Shown here: positions 23,566 to 34,695 of the stretch, piece by piece
Numbering within the stretch: position 1 is the first letter of the stretch
Layout of the letters: every line of letters starts with the position of its first letter
Origin: Poa pratensis
Taxonomy: Eukaryota; Streptophyta; Magnoliopsida; Poales; Poaceae
Reading direction: 5' to 3'
NCBI GenBank assembly: GCA_947311845.1
Contig: CAMZMU010000107.1
Coordinates: forward strand, 18,249,166-18,313,165
Length of the DNA stretch: 64,000 nt
Program-made: the position numbers and the translations under genes
The notes under the pieces: generated by a model
Told to the model about the DNA's origin: nothing
The model's input: the letters and a program-made list of their open reading frames with translations, nothing else
Database searches by the model: none

Positions 23566-24692
23566 TTTAATAGTAAAGAAAGATGATGCGAGTTATTTTA
23601 GTGTCGAATTTGGATAGATGATCGTGGGTCTGACCGCACTTACCAAGGAGTGAGGGGGAGCGGCAGCGACAGTTAGCAGTAGCCAAACTGAACTGTGTAC
23701 ATTGGCGATCTGACAGGACAGCAACTTATTACTCGGTCACGAACTACACCTATAGGGCTCTATTTTTATCGACCCCAGCTGTTCCTAGTTAATGGCGGCA
23801 GGCTTAATCACCAGCAGTGTCAAGATCAGTGATTCAATGTCCTCGCACGAAGAACAATCGAGTTCGTGGAGCTGGCCGGTGAACCGTCCTGTTGCTTACT
23901 GCTTTAGGAGCCTTTTTATGGGAAAGAAGATCCGCCATGTTGCTTTCATCGTAATGAAAACGCATCCCGTCTGGAACGAACAACAAGTTTGTTTCGATTT
24001 AGGCTGGTCGTATCGTTCCATGATCGCCATTGATTAAGGTCAGGCTGGACCTTGGGTTGCTCTGGCGTGCTGGTTGCCATGAAAGTACAGTTAGAGCAGT
24101 ACTCTCGCGCTTCATAGACACGTTTCAGTTGTATGGAGGAAACAGGGATCGAAGATAATCGTAGTATTTAAAGTGCCCATCCATCTGATGGTAGGCAACC
24201 AATGAGGGTGTTTGAGCATTTGTGGGTTCTAGATCAGGAGCCATTGTCACAGTGAACTCTCAAGTAAAATGGTAGCGTGTGCAGGACATATATATTCTCT
24301 TTCGTATTGTTCTTCTATAGTTGTTTCGACCGAACCACGTATATCTTTTTTTAATGTCACGTACCTGTATGTACTCATCCGTTCCTGAATATAAGTAATA
24401 GAAAATTTGCCCATAGTCAAACTATGCATGGTTGATCAAGTTTCTAGAGAAACTACAACAACTACAATTATATATTAATATAATATGAAATTATATTTTA
24501 CAATAACTCTAAAGATATTGATTTGACATTATGCATATTGATTGTGTTTTGCACAAACAACTACTTGGGTAAAAGGACATTTTTTTTTTGTTATATCTAG
24601 CAACGGGACATTATTGTTACAGTGGATTTACCTAGTTAAGCCAAAGAATTTACAAATCATAAAAATAAATACACGAGATTCGTAGTATACTA

Positions 24693-24962
24693 CTCCCTCC
24701 GTTTCTGAATATAGGGTGTATAGTTTTCTGCACGAATATTAAGAAAAAGAATTTTACATAGAGTGGACTAAAAAAAATCTGGAAAAAATAGCGAGAGATG
24801 AGTTCTTAATAGGCACAATATGAATACAATCCATTAAATCCCTCTTTTGAGACTACATCTCATTTTTTGATGGGTCAAATTGTCCATTTATAGCAAATAC
24901 ACATTATGTTATGGATTTTTTTTTCAAAAAACTATACACCTTATATCAAAGAACAGAGGGAG
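24693..24962. mobile_element. Stowaway-like MITE, 270 bp
   Basis: It begins CTCCCTCCGTTTCTGAATAT and ends with the complement of CTCCCTCTG, with TA on both sides (24691-24692, 24963-24964). The two ends are also complementary further in (GGGTGTATAGTTTT against AAAACTATACACC). Confidence 0.85.
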
Positions 24963-25966
24963 TACTATAAAATAAGATTTTGATTTTTGGTGGTGATCTG
25001 GAAGGGACTGACCACAGACAATGCTCTTCGGCTGGGCTGGACTTCCGGCCCACCAACATGTACATTTTTTATTAATTCCAAAAATAAGATTAGTAAACAA
25101 AATTTATAATAGCTTCTTAATAATTATTAAAATATTGTTTTAAAATAATTCACGTATGTAAAAAATGTTTCATCCAGTTTTCAAAAGTTCACCGATGTTA
25201 AAAAGGTTCACTTATTAAAAAAATGGTTATGTTTTGAAAAAAATGTTTCACGATAAACTAAAAATGTTCACCCATGATAATGTTTGCGGGTTCAAATAAT
25301 TTATGATGTAAAATAATTATTTGCGGCCTAAAACAAATTCGTGTATAATCAAAAAAAAAAAGACACCAAAAAGTACTCTTGTAATACTATAAAAAATAAA
25401 TAGAATAAAAAAAATTAAAAAGAAATGGATTGAGGGAGGGCTGAACGCGATGTACTGAAGGGCTCGCTTTCGCTGATCGGCACCAGTCTTTCCTGCTCAT
25501 AAACGAAAAAGAAAGAAAATGACGAAAATAAAAGAAAAAGGAAACAATAAAAACGTGTTACTGAGCCGGGCCATGTAGGATTGCTACGGTTGAGCCCATG
25601 TTTCGACTCGCTATAAAATAGGTAGTGCCTGGGCTTAACATACTAAGTCCTCTGTATCTCAAACGCTTGATTGTCTCAGTTCTAAGAGTTGGGCCCATTG
25701 TGTTTCAAATCAGCTCATAAGGAAACAAATTGCCTGCGCACATTAATCTATGAAAGAAAAAGGTATATTTTTTTTGTAATGATTGGAAACGATTATGTAT
25801 GTTTTGACGATTATTTGTAAGTTTTCTTCCTTATTTGTTACTGGAAATACTTCATAAATGACATGACAACAAATTACAGCGATACTCTTGACTAGTTATA
25901 GTCCAAGAAATGGCTTTTGAATCTCCAAGCTTTTATCAAATGATAAGATCATTTGAATTATGCACA
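24963..25966. other. AT-rich stretch without a recognised feature
   Basis: About 1 kb with many A and T runs and only short ORFs. I see no transposon ends or gene here apart from the ACA target site of the CACTA element at 25964-25966. Confidence 0.5.
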
Positions 25967-26290
25967 CACTAGTAGGAAAACCCCTACAGCCGCCAGCCTA
26001 CCACTGGCGAACACAGATACGTGTTCGCCAGTGCTAATACCGCTGGGGATCCCGGAAAGCAGGTCGCCAGCGCTTTCTCAACTACCGCTGGCGGCCAAGG
26101 AGCAGAGATGGCCAGCGCTACAAGCGTGCGGGTGGGGGGGAGCAGGCCAGACTAGCGCTGGCGACCACGTTCCTGGGCTCGCCAGCGGCGTAAGCAGTAC
26201 CCCTGGCGAACATATGTTGTTCGCCAGCGGTACCTACATAGCACTGGCGACTCGGGTTTACCACCAAAAAAGCGCGCGCTGGCGACGCTT
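25967..26290. repeat. Left CACTA end with subterminal motif array
   Basis: About twelve copies of CGCTGGCG / CGCCAGCG variants (for example TACCACTGGCGAAC, GTTCGCCAGCGGTAC) occur within 320 bp of the left terminus. In well-studied CACTA elements such motifs bind the element-encoded TnpA-type protein. Confidence 0.85.
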
Positions 26291-26328
26291 AGCGCGCTGC
26301 ATTTCCCGCCCCGCGTTCCGACGCGCGC

Positions 26329-26338
26329 TATATATATT
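26329..26338 (+). promoter_or_regulatory. TATA-like element upstream of the AP2-like gene
   Basis: TATATATATT lies about 110 bases before the ATG at 26448 and directly follows the subterminal motif array, so the terminal region probably serves as promoter. Confidence 0.55.
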
Positions 26339-26447
26339 TCCCGTGCCCCGCGTACAGCGCACGCTCACACCACGCGTCCACCGCCGCTTGGAATCCACCG
26401 CTCGCGCCGCTCGCAATCCGCCGCCGCCGCTCGCAATCCCCGCCGCC

Positions 26448-28646
26448 ATGCCTCCGCGCCGAAGGAGCCTCTCCAGCTACCGCGGCGTCCGCCAGCGCCC
26501 CAACGGGACCTTCTACGCCGAGATCCGCTCCGGCGACACCCGCGTCCCGCTCGGGACGTACGCGACCGCGGTGGCGGCCGCCCGCTGATACGTGTCCAAC
26601 GTATCTATAATTTCTTATGTTCCATGCTAGTTTTATACCAATAGCTACATGTTTTATTCACACTTCATAGCATTTTTATGCATTTTCTGGAACTAACCTA
26701 TTAACAAGATGCCACAGTGCCAGTTCCTGTTTTCTGCTGTTTTTGGTTTCAGAAAAGCTGTTCTGAAATTATTCTCGGAATCGGACGAAACAAAATCTCA
26801 GATGCCTATTTTTCCCGACACGTTCCAGAAGTCCGAAGAGGAGACGAAGGGGGGCAGCAGGGCGCCCTCCCCACATGGCGGCGCGGGTGGGCCCCCTGCC
26901 ACGCCACCCTATGGGAGCGGGCCCCGCGCCTCCACCGACGTCGCCCCTTCGCCTATTTATTCCTCCAGATGCGAAAACCCTAAAACACCGAGCCATTATT
27001 CCAGAAAACATCCTCTGCCGCCGCCGCCGTCAACCCTAACTCGGGGGGGGGGGGGGTTCAGAAGTTCTCCTCCGGCACCCTGCCGGAGAGGGGAATCATC
27101 ACCGGAGGGCTCTACATCGCCATGCCTGCCTCCGGAGTGATGCGTGAGTAGTTCATCCCTGGACTATGGGTCCATACAGTAGCTAGATGGTTGTCTTCTC
27201 CTTTTGTGCCATCATGTTTAGATCTTGTGAGCTGCCTATCATGATCAAGATCATCTTATTGTAATGCTACATGTTGTGTTTGTTGGGATCCGATGGATAT
27301 TGAATACTATGTCAAGTTGATTATTGATTTATCATATATGTGTTGTTTATGATCTTGCATGCTCTCCGTTATTAGTGTAAGCTTTGGCCAAGTTTGTGCT
27401 TGTAACTCCAAGAGGGAGTATTTATGCTAGATAGTGGGTTCATGCCTCCATTTAATCTGGGACAGTGACAGAAAGTTCTAAGGTTGTGGATGTGCTGTTG
27501 CTACTAGGGGTAAAACAGCAATGCTTTGTCTAAGGATATTAGTGTTGTTTACATTACGCACCATACTTAATGCAATTGTCTGTTGCTTGCAACTTAATAC
27601 TAGAAGGGGTGCGGATGCTAACCTGAAGGTGGACTATTTACACATAGATGCGTGCTGGATGGCGGTCTGTGTACTTTGTCGTAATGCCCAAATAAATCTC
27701 ATAGTGATCATCATGATATGTATGTGCATTGTTATGCCATCTCTATTTGTCAATTGCCCAACTGTAATTTGTTCACCCAACATGTTAGTATTTTATTATG
27801 GAGAGACACCACTAGTGAACTGTGAACCCCGGTCCATTCTTTTATATCTGAAATACAACCTACTGCAATCATTGTTCTTTTTCATTCTCTGCAAGCAAAC
27901 ATCATTTTCCACACTATACGCCTAATCCTTTGTTTTCAGCAAGCCGGTGAGATTAACAACCTCACTGTTTCGTTGGGGCAAAGTAGTTTGATTGTGTTGT
28001 GCAGGTTCCACGTTGGCACCGGAATCCCTGGTGTTGCGCCACACTACACTCCTTCACCAACACCTTCAGAGCATCGCCGACTTCCTACTGGTTCGATAAA
28101 CCTTGGTTTCATACTGAGGGAAAACTTACTGTTGCACTCATCATACCTTCCTCTTGGGGTTCCCAACGAACGTGTGTCTTTCACGTCATCACCCGCGCCT
28201 ACGACGCGGCGGCGTGGCGGCTCGGGCGAAACCCGCGCACCATGAACTTCAGCGGCTGCCGCACCACGCAGGAGGCGGCGAACAGGGCGCCGCCGCCGCG
28301 CCTCGTCACCGCCCAGGACCGCGCCGCCCTCCGTCTTCGCGCGACGGTCGACCTCGTCGAAGAGCACGACCGCCTCGCCGTGGAGTAGTGGTACCGGGAC
28401 CACCCGGCGGAGATGGACGTGGAGCTCGAGCTCTGGAACACCAGGGCGGTGGAGCGGGCCGAGCGCCGCGACGACCGGCAGGAGAGGCGGGCGAAGAGGG
28501 CTCTGGCGGAGCAGGAGCTGGCACGCGGCTGCGCCTGGTGGCCCGTCGGCCACGAGATGTGGCACGCGCTGAAGGACGACGTCTCCGACGACACAAACTC
28601 GGACTCCGACTTCTACTCCGACCCCGACACCTACGAGGAGTTCTAG
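26448..28646 (+). pseudogene. AP2/ERF-domain gene carried by the CACTA, split by a solo LTR
   Basis: ATG 26448 starts MPPRRRSLSS, followed by YRGVRQRPNGTFYAEIRS and, from residue 34, VPLGTYATAVAAAR, a clear AP2 DNA-binding domain. At 26585 a solo LTR with 5-bp duplication CCCGC interrupts the domain. From 28197 the frame continues exactly with AYDAAAWRLGRNPRTMNFSG. A TAG at 28386-28388 sits where a tryptophan-like codon is expected, and after it the frame stays open to 28646 (WYRDHPAEMDVELELW, ARGCAWWPVGHEMWHALKDD, acidic Asp/Ser/Glu tail). The coiled, basic middle and acidic tail are outside the AP2 domain. Related AP2-like ORFs inside CACTA elements are familiar from wheat relatives. This copy is dead because of the LTR and the stop. 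The GC content is far above that of its neighbours. Confidence 0.85.
26586..28191 (+). mobile_element. Solo LTR, copy 1 (TGATACGT family), in the AP2-like gene
   Basis: 1606 bp from TGATACGTGTCCAACGTATC to CACGTCATCA, flanked by CCCGC at 26581-26585 and 28192-28196. A related copy in inverted orientation lies at 30405-31947 with a different target duplication. It starts TG, ends CA and has 5-bp duplications, so I read it as a solo LTR. A G-homopolymer is at 27042-27057. Confidence 0.85.
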
Positions 28647-28835
28647 ATTTAGGTGTAGTTTTAATTAATCGAGTTATCGCGAGTGCTGAATCGAGTTTAT
28701 TTCGTGTTTAGTTTGTGTCGCAATCGAGTTTAGTTCGTGTAATGCAATCGAGTTAATCGAGTTTCCTATTCTCAGTCTATTTATATTTGCATTGTTTGAT
28801 CTTCTTTTGTTGCAAACAAATGCAAATCGAGGTTG

Positions 28836-29805
28836 CTGTGGACGGAAACGAGAAAACGGTGAATCAGGGCGATACCCGACGCGTAACATGTCCCCGCAAC
28901 GCCCAGCACGTCGGGAATTGTGAGAACTGGGCGATTCTATGGGCGGAAACACGTAAACGGTTAACCGGGACGATAACCGACGTAACGTGTCCCGTCAACG
29001 CCCAGCACGACGGGAACTGTGAGAACTGGGCGATTCTGTGGATGGAAACGCGTAAACGGCTAACCGGGACGATACCCGACGTAATGTGTCCCGTAAACAG
29101 TCGGTACGTCGGGAACTGTGAGAACTGGCAGAAAACATGGACGTCGGGAACGAAAGACGTACGAAAATGAGTTACCCGACGTAACGTGTACCCATCAATG
29201 CCCAGCACGTCGAGAACTGTGAGGACTGGGCGATTATGTAGACGGAAACACGTAAACGGTTAACCGGGATGATACCCGACGTAATGTCTCCCGTCAACGC
29301 CCAGCAAGACGGGAACTGTGAGAACTGGGCAATTATGTGGACGAAAACGCGTAAACGGCTAACCGGGACGATGCTTGACGTAACGTGTCCCGTAAACAGT
29401 CAGTACGTCGGGAACTGTGAGAACTGGGCGATTCTGTGGACGGAAACGCGTAAACGGCTAACCGGGACGATGCCCGACGTAACGTGTCCCGTAAACAATA
29501 TGTACATCGGGGAGAACTGGCAGAAAACATGGACGTCGGGAACAAAAGACGGAAACGAGAAAACGGTGAACCGGGTCAATACCCGACGTAACGTGTACCC
29601 GTCAACGCCCAGCACGTCGGGAACTGTGAGGACTGGGCGATTCTGTGGACGGAAACGCGTAAACGGCTAACCGGGACGATACCCGACGTAACGTGTCCCG
29701 TCAACGCCCACGTCGGAAACTGTGAGAGCTGGTAGAAAACATGGACGGAAACGAGCAAACGGTTAACCGGGACGTTACCCGACGTAACGTGTCCCGTAAA
29801 AATAA
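28836..29805 (+). repeat. Tandem array of ~95-110-bp units inside the CACTA
   Basis: About nine to ten units contain GGACGGAAACGCGTAAACGG, CTAACCGGGACGATACCCGA, CGTAACGTGTCCCGT and CAGCACGTCGGGAACTGTGA in that order. Each unit holds an inverted pair CCCGACGT...ACGTCGGG. Some units are rearranged (around 29135-29190 and 29515-29570). The array follows the AP2-like gene, with a short spacer. Open frames through it are repeat by-products. Confidence 0.9.
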
Positions 29806-30189
29806 AAGACTCTATGCAAGAGGATATATCTTTTGTGAAGAATGTTTGTGAAACTTTTGTCGAAATTGAAGTTTATCATTTCACTTAGCAACTAGTACAC
29901 ATAAAAAGACTTTATGCAAGAGGATATATCTTTTTGACACTCTATTTATTTTTTCTACGAAAAACTGTCGATCGACAGCCCAACATGACTATTCACACTG
30001 AAAGAGATCAAATATAAAACAGTGTTTGCATTGCAGAATAATTCAAAGTAGGGAACATTATTTTCCTCACTTTACAAAAGCAACATATTGATCAAATTAA
30101 TATGCAAAAAGTATCACGCTTATATCTTTATTTAATCCGGCTACAGCTGGAGTCCATGCCATTTTTATTTAACTAACTTCTGCCTCGTC
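29806..30189. other. AT-rich spacer in the CACTA
   Basis: About 380 bp without coding potential. AAGACT-TATGCAAGAGGATATATCTTTT occurs twice in slightly different form (29806-29833 and about 29909-29934), a small direct duplication. Confidence 0.5.
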
Positions 30190-32163
30190 CTAAGCAGCGG
30201 GTGCATCACGGGGAGCGCTCCTCACCCAAAGAGTAGGAACCATCACAGGGCCAATACTCACATGAGAAGGATCCCTATACAATACCTGCCATGTATTAGT
30301 ATACACCGTATCCAACATATACATGTAGCGACGGACGTGCGCATCCTCCTCCCTTATACGGCGAAGTACCACCTCCTCGGGGGCTGGCTCCCTTTGGAAC
30401 CTCCTGATGCGTGTAAACCACACGTTCGTTGGGAGACCCCAAGAGTAAGGTTTGATGAGTGTAACAGCAAGTCTTCCCTCAGTAAGAAACCGAGGTTATC
30501 AATCCAGTAGGAGGTGATGACACTTCTGAAGGTGTCAACGGTGTCAGAAAACTTGGCGTCTTGGGGAGTGCAAGAAGTCCTGACGGTTGACTTCGAACCT
30601 GCACACAAGACAATCAAACTACTTTGCCCCAACGAATCATTGAGGGTGTCAATCTCACCGGCTTGCTGAAAACAAAGGATTAAAAGTGTTGTATGGAAAA
30701 TGATGTTTAATTGCAGAGAATGAAAGAGAACAATGATTGCAATAGGTTGTATTTCAGATGTAAAAGAATGGACCGGGGTCCACAGTTCACTAGTGGTGTC
30801 TCTCCGTAATAAATAACTAACATGCTGGGTAAACAAATTACAGCTGGACAATTGACAATATTGAAAAGCGCATAACATGCATGTGCAAGTTGTGGTGTCT
30901 ACTATGAGATTCATTTGGGCATTACAACAAAGTACACAGACCGCTATCCAGCATGCATCTGTGACTAAATAGTCCACCTTCAGGTTAGCATCCGCACCAC
31001 TTCCGGTATTAAGTTGCAAGCAACAGATAATTGCATTAAGTAAAGTGCATAATGTAAACAACACATTCATCCTTAGACAAAGCATCATTAGGTTACCCCT
31101 AGTGGCAACAGCACATCCACAACCTTAGGGGTTGCTATCACTCCCCCAGATTAAATGGAGACAGAACCCACTATCTAGCATAAATACTCCCTCTTGGAGT
31201 CACAAGCATCCACTTGGCCAGAGTATCAACAAGCAACGGAGAGCATGCAAGATCATAAATAACATAGACATAATAATTCAATATTCAACTTGACATGGTA
31301 TCAATATTCATCGGATCCCAGCAAACACAACATGTAGCATTACAATAAGATGATCTTGATCATGATAGGCAGCTCACAAGATCTAAACATGATGGCGCAA
31401 GAGGAGAAGACAACCATCTAGCTACTTCTATGGACCCATAGTCCAAGGATGAACTACTCACACATCACTCCGGAGGCAGGCATGGCGATGTAGAGCCCTC
31501 CGGTGATGATTCCCCTCTCCGGCAGGGTCCCGGGAAGAGCTTCAGAACCCTCCCGAGTTAGGGTTGACGGCGGCGGCGGCTCTGGAACTTTTCGTGGTTT
31601 TTGACTCAGGTACTTAGGGTTTTCCCGAAAATAGCAATTTATAGGCGAAGGGGCGGCGTCTGTGGAGGACGGCCCACGGCCCCCCTTCGTCTCTCCTTAG
31701 GACTCCGTGTACGTGTCAGAAAAATAGGGACTTTGGCTTTTGTTTCGTCCAATTCCGAGAATATTTCCAGAACAACTTTTCTGAAACCAAAAACAGCAGA
31801 AAACAGGAACTGGCACTGTGTCATCTTGTTAATAGGTTAGTCCCAGAAAATGCATAAAAATGATATAAAGTGTATATAAAACATGTAGCAATTGGCATAA
31901 TATAAGCATGGAACATCAGAAATTACAGATACGTTGGAGACGTATCACCTCCCTGGCCCACGCGACCTCCACCAAAGAAGATCCGGGTCGACGACGTCGC
32001 CCGGATTTCTCACCAAGCTACGCGTTCCGAAAGATAACACCTCCCAGTGCCAGCCCGGTGGAGCCCATTTCCGCACAGGGCCGTTATTGTCCAACAGGTG
32101 TCCGGACATCGCCGACGTAAATGCCCGAGATCTGAAAAAATAGTGGGGAATTTGATCAAACAC
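30190..32163 (-). pseudogene. CACTA-carried minus-strand ORF, split by a solo LTR
   Basis: From ATG 32163 the minus strand reads MFDQIPHYFFRSRAFTSA, then GWHWEVLSFGTRSLVRNPGD and VDPDLLWWRSRGPGR up to 31948. The solo LTR with duplication CCTCC follows. Removing it and one duplication copy joins the frame to FQREPAPEEVVLRRIREEDA, HVRRYMYMLDTVYTNTWQVL and a stop at 30190, about 146 residues in total. The exact frame restoration shows this was a real ORF before the insertion. I believe similar proteins accompany cereal CACTA elements, but I know no function and see no catalytic motif. Its 5' untranslated region would lie across the Gypsy-1 insertion, up to the TATA-like site near 55727. Confidence 0.65.
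30405..31947 (-). mobile_element. Solo LTR, copy 2 (TGATACGT family), minus strand
   Basis: 1543 bp, ending on plus with GATACGTTGGAGACGTATCA. CCTCC flanks it at 30400-30404 and 31948-31952. It is the inverted relative of 26586-28191, sharing most of its length with indels, and sits in a different CACTA ORF. Confidence 0.88.
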
Positions 32164-32235
32164 CTAAGGTGCATGCAAACTACGTAGGGGAGGAGGAGAT
32201 CAAGGAGAGAGGGTAGCGTACATTAGCATGGGGAC
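31953..32235 (-). other. 5' part of the minus-strand CACTA ORF and its leader
   Basis: This CACTA segment between solo LTR copy 2 and Gypsy-1 holds the N-terminal codons of the minus-strand ORF (to 32163) and about 70 bases of leader. Confidence 0.6.
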
Positions 32236-33196
32236 TGTCGCAGAAGTGGAACACGGGGTTCCCCTAGTGCTGCCAAAGTGGGTCCACCACCTGTGAGCCC
32301 AGCGCGAAGATGGACAAGGCCAAGACGCGAAACAAGACTTGGCGGGCACCCAGCTCGCCAGCCAAGACTGCCGGGGGCGAAGGACCCCCGGGTCCCCCGC
32401 ACCCCGGAAGCAGAAGAGGACCCCGAGAGCCCGAGACCCCGGCAGCGTCTTACTCCCTCTCGGGTACCAGGCCGTACAAGCCGAAGCTAGAGTTTCCACC
32501 ACCCTCCAGAAGATGGTAGAAGGACCCAGAAGACTTGGGAAGCACGGCGCGGGCAGGGGACACCACCTGCGGTGTGCCAGCCTTCACCCACGTCGCTTTC
32601 CCCCAAAGGGCGGGGATCTCACCAAACCGGCGAAGGATACTTGGAGGAGGAGAGGCCACGTCTCCACCTCCACCACAAAGAGGGGACTCTTCCCGCCAAG
32701 ACCCCCTCACGCTCTTCGCGTGACCTCTGTGGTATCCCCTTGCCTATAAAAGGAGGGTCAAGGCATGGCGAGGAGAAAGAGGAATGCAAGGTAGAAGACT
32801 GCTACGGAAGCCAGCAAAGCAAGACCACCACAGAGCTAGGCTAGGGCAGGGAAGAAAGGGAAGGTGATCTCCTCCGGGCCAGGATCTGTCCTTCTTCTTC
32901 CTCTAGCCAAAACCCTTGCCGGGTACCTCGCCGGAGTCATCCTTGTAGCCACACCATGTTGCCACCATCTATCCAGACATGCAGGAGTAGGGCTGTTAGC
33001 CTTCGGGCGGCCTGAACCTGGGTAGATCACTGTGTCCTTTGCTTGCTTTCCATACACGTCAAGATCGAGAGAGAGAGAGAGTAAGAGCTCGTCGGAGACC
33101 CCTCAGTGAGAGACGTTTCCAGCCTCCTTCGCGCCCTACCGAATCTACAAAGGGGGATGCCTGTCATCCCCGGTGTCCGTCCTTCGAGACACGACA
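32236..33196 (+). repeat. 5' LTR of Gypsy-1
   Basis: 961 bp. A TATA-like CCTATAAAAGGAGG at about 32743-32756 is in the right orientation for a plus-strand transcript. A GAGAGA run lies near 33066-33080. Confidence 0.9.
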
Positions 33197-33405
33197 TCTG
33201 GCGCGCCAGGTAGGGGGCGCAAGCGCTGGACTCGTCAGCATCTCACGCCCCGACGAGATGTTCCTCTTCTTCAAGATCTGCGTCGAGCTCTTCATCATCA
33301 GAAGTGCCATCTGCCTCAAGTTCTTCATCGGGTACAAGGACCACTTTGAGCTCTACGTCTGCAGCAAGGTCGACATCCGAATCCTCCTCTGCAGCCAAGG
33401 CGAAG

Positions 33406-33901
33406 TGACGAGGTGTACCCTCACCAAATCCCATGGTTAAGGACCTAGGGTTGAGATTATGGGGAGAGAACGTGGTAGTACTGGTAGTTTCGTTAGCTGA
33501 CAAGCAGAGGCAAAGATTTACCCAGGTTCAGGCCCCTCGGGTGGAGGTAAAGACCCTACTTCCTGCCTGTCTGTTATTGATCGTGAGAGATTATGAGGTT
33601 ACAAGGTGGCTCCGGCGAGATGTCGATCTCACGAGAGCTTTGGTGGTTCGAGTATGGCTTGGTCCTGGATCGGCACCCCTCCCAGCCTTTAAATAGGCTG
33701 GGTCTCGGGAGTTTGTAACCGACCCAGTTTACACATAAGGAAAGTATAAACCGACTATGTCTATGTCTAAACTTGGAGGGTACTCCATCTTGTTGGGCCT
33801 CTCGTCTTGGGCTTCGAGTTGTCTCTTCGCTATTGGGCATTTAGTCATCACGTGCACCAGGTACCCTCATGGTAGGGTACCCGAGATGTATATCCTTGTC
33901 A
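33406..33901 (-). repeat. 3' LTR of Gypsy-2
   Basis: 496 bp, TGACGAGGTGTACCC to TATCCTTGTCA, next to the minus-strand polypurine tract at 33902-33913. Confidence 0.93.
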
Positions 33902-34482
33902 GTAGCCCCCGAGTACTTGTCCGACTCGAAGAATCGGGCATGGACTCATTCGTAAGTGCACGTCATATGCTTTGTATTATGTATATTATAATTGGAATTC
34001 CTGTATGAATAGCAAATGTTGGCTATGTCGAGTATTTCATCGATTGTGGTTTATGATGATCAAGGGATAATAGCTTAGCAGGCCCAGTTCACTCGACGGA
34101 TCGGGACTGGTTAACTACACATTTGGGTAAAACCTTACTAGCTTTCAATCAAACTCGAGTCCCCGGACTCGAATCTGGAACAAACTGGTCAGATTCGACT
34201 AGGCCGCTGAGGTCTTACTGAGTCGATCTGCAGTATAACTTTGAATTTTACCCAACGCGTCCGTCAGGGTTTTTCATCATGTCTGCTGACACGGAAAGTA
34301 TAAGGATTGACGTTGCTGGAACGGTCCTTAGCCCAGCTCGAAAGTTCGGCGGGTCTTACCTTTGCACTATGCGTGCAGCATCCGAGGTATTTGCGACGGA
34401 CGCAACTCAATAATGTTTCGAGTATGATTTTGCATATGAACGTAGTCGATATATTCGTCGACTGACCCTTTGACACTATTTT

Positions 34483-34695
34483 ATCGGGTGCGCGACAGCG
34501 CTCCCGATGGGAGTAGCCCCCGAGATTGTGCTTTATTGCTTGCAATGGAGGATAATCTCAAAATCTTCGTACCCTACATATGTTAGTCGAAGAAAACCTT
34601 TTGCCATAATTCTATCGGGTGCGCGGCAGCGCTCCCGATGGGAGTAGCCCCCGAGATTGTGCTTTATTACTTGTAATGGAGGATAATCTCAGAAT
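34483..34695 (-). repeat. Tandem duplication near the 3' end of Gypsy-2
   Basis: About 82 bases starting TATCGGGTGCGCG occur at 34483-34564 and 34613-34695 with few differences. Both include a GTAGCCCCCGAG box like the polypurine tract, so the 3' terminal region was copied in place. Confidence 0.75.

Larger units (their letters stand above)
17404..23583 (-). mobile_element. Helitron-1, minus strand (hosting Helitron-2)
   Basis: On minus the 3' end reads GGCAACGCACGGGCATTCAC then CTAG at 17404, with host A at 17403 and host T at 23584 (A|T insertion, no duplication). The 5' end at 23583 reads TCTTTCTTTACTATTAAA. When Helitron-2 is removed, the next bases are TGGGAGTTGGT, identical to the 5' end of Helitron-3 near 59795, so the two are one family. 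Block B sequence joins correctly across the element. It is non-autonomous: no Rep/helicase is seen. It carries a kinase exon fragment and a GC-rich exon-like segment. Confidence 0.85.
14690..24480 (+). repeat. Duplicated segment, block B (split by large insertions)
   Basis: Pieces 14690-14817, 17209-17403, 23584-23950, 24070-24110 and 24250-24480 correspond in order to block A. The interruptions are a 2.4-kb unclassified insertion and a Helitron pair. Both blocks are in the same orientation, about 8 kb apart at their starts. Confidence 0.8.

Noticed and set aside
25967..26290. Repeated CGCTGGCG motif considered as an independent satellite
   Set aside because: It is confined to the two CACTA ends and one internal site, as expected for subterminal binding motifs.
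28836..29805. Repeat array that superficially resembles a CRISPR array
   Set aside because: Units of ~100 bp are tandem with no unique spacers, and the sequence is eukaryotic transposon DNA.
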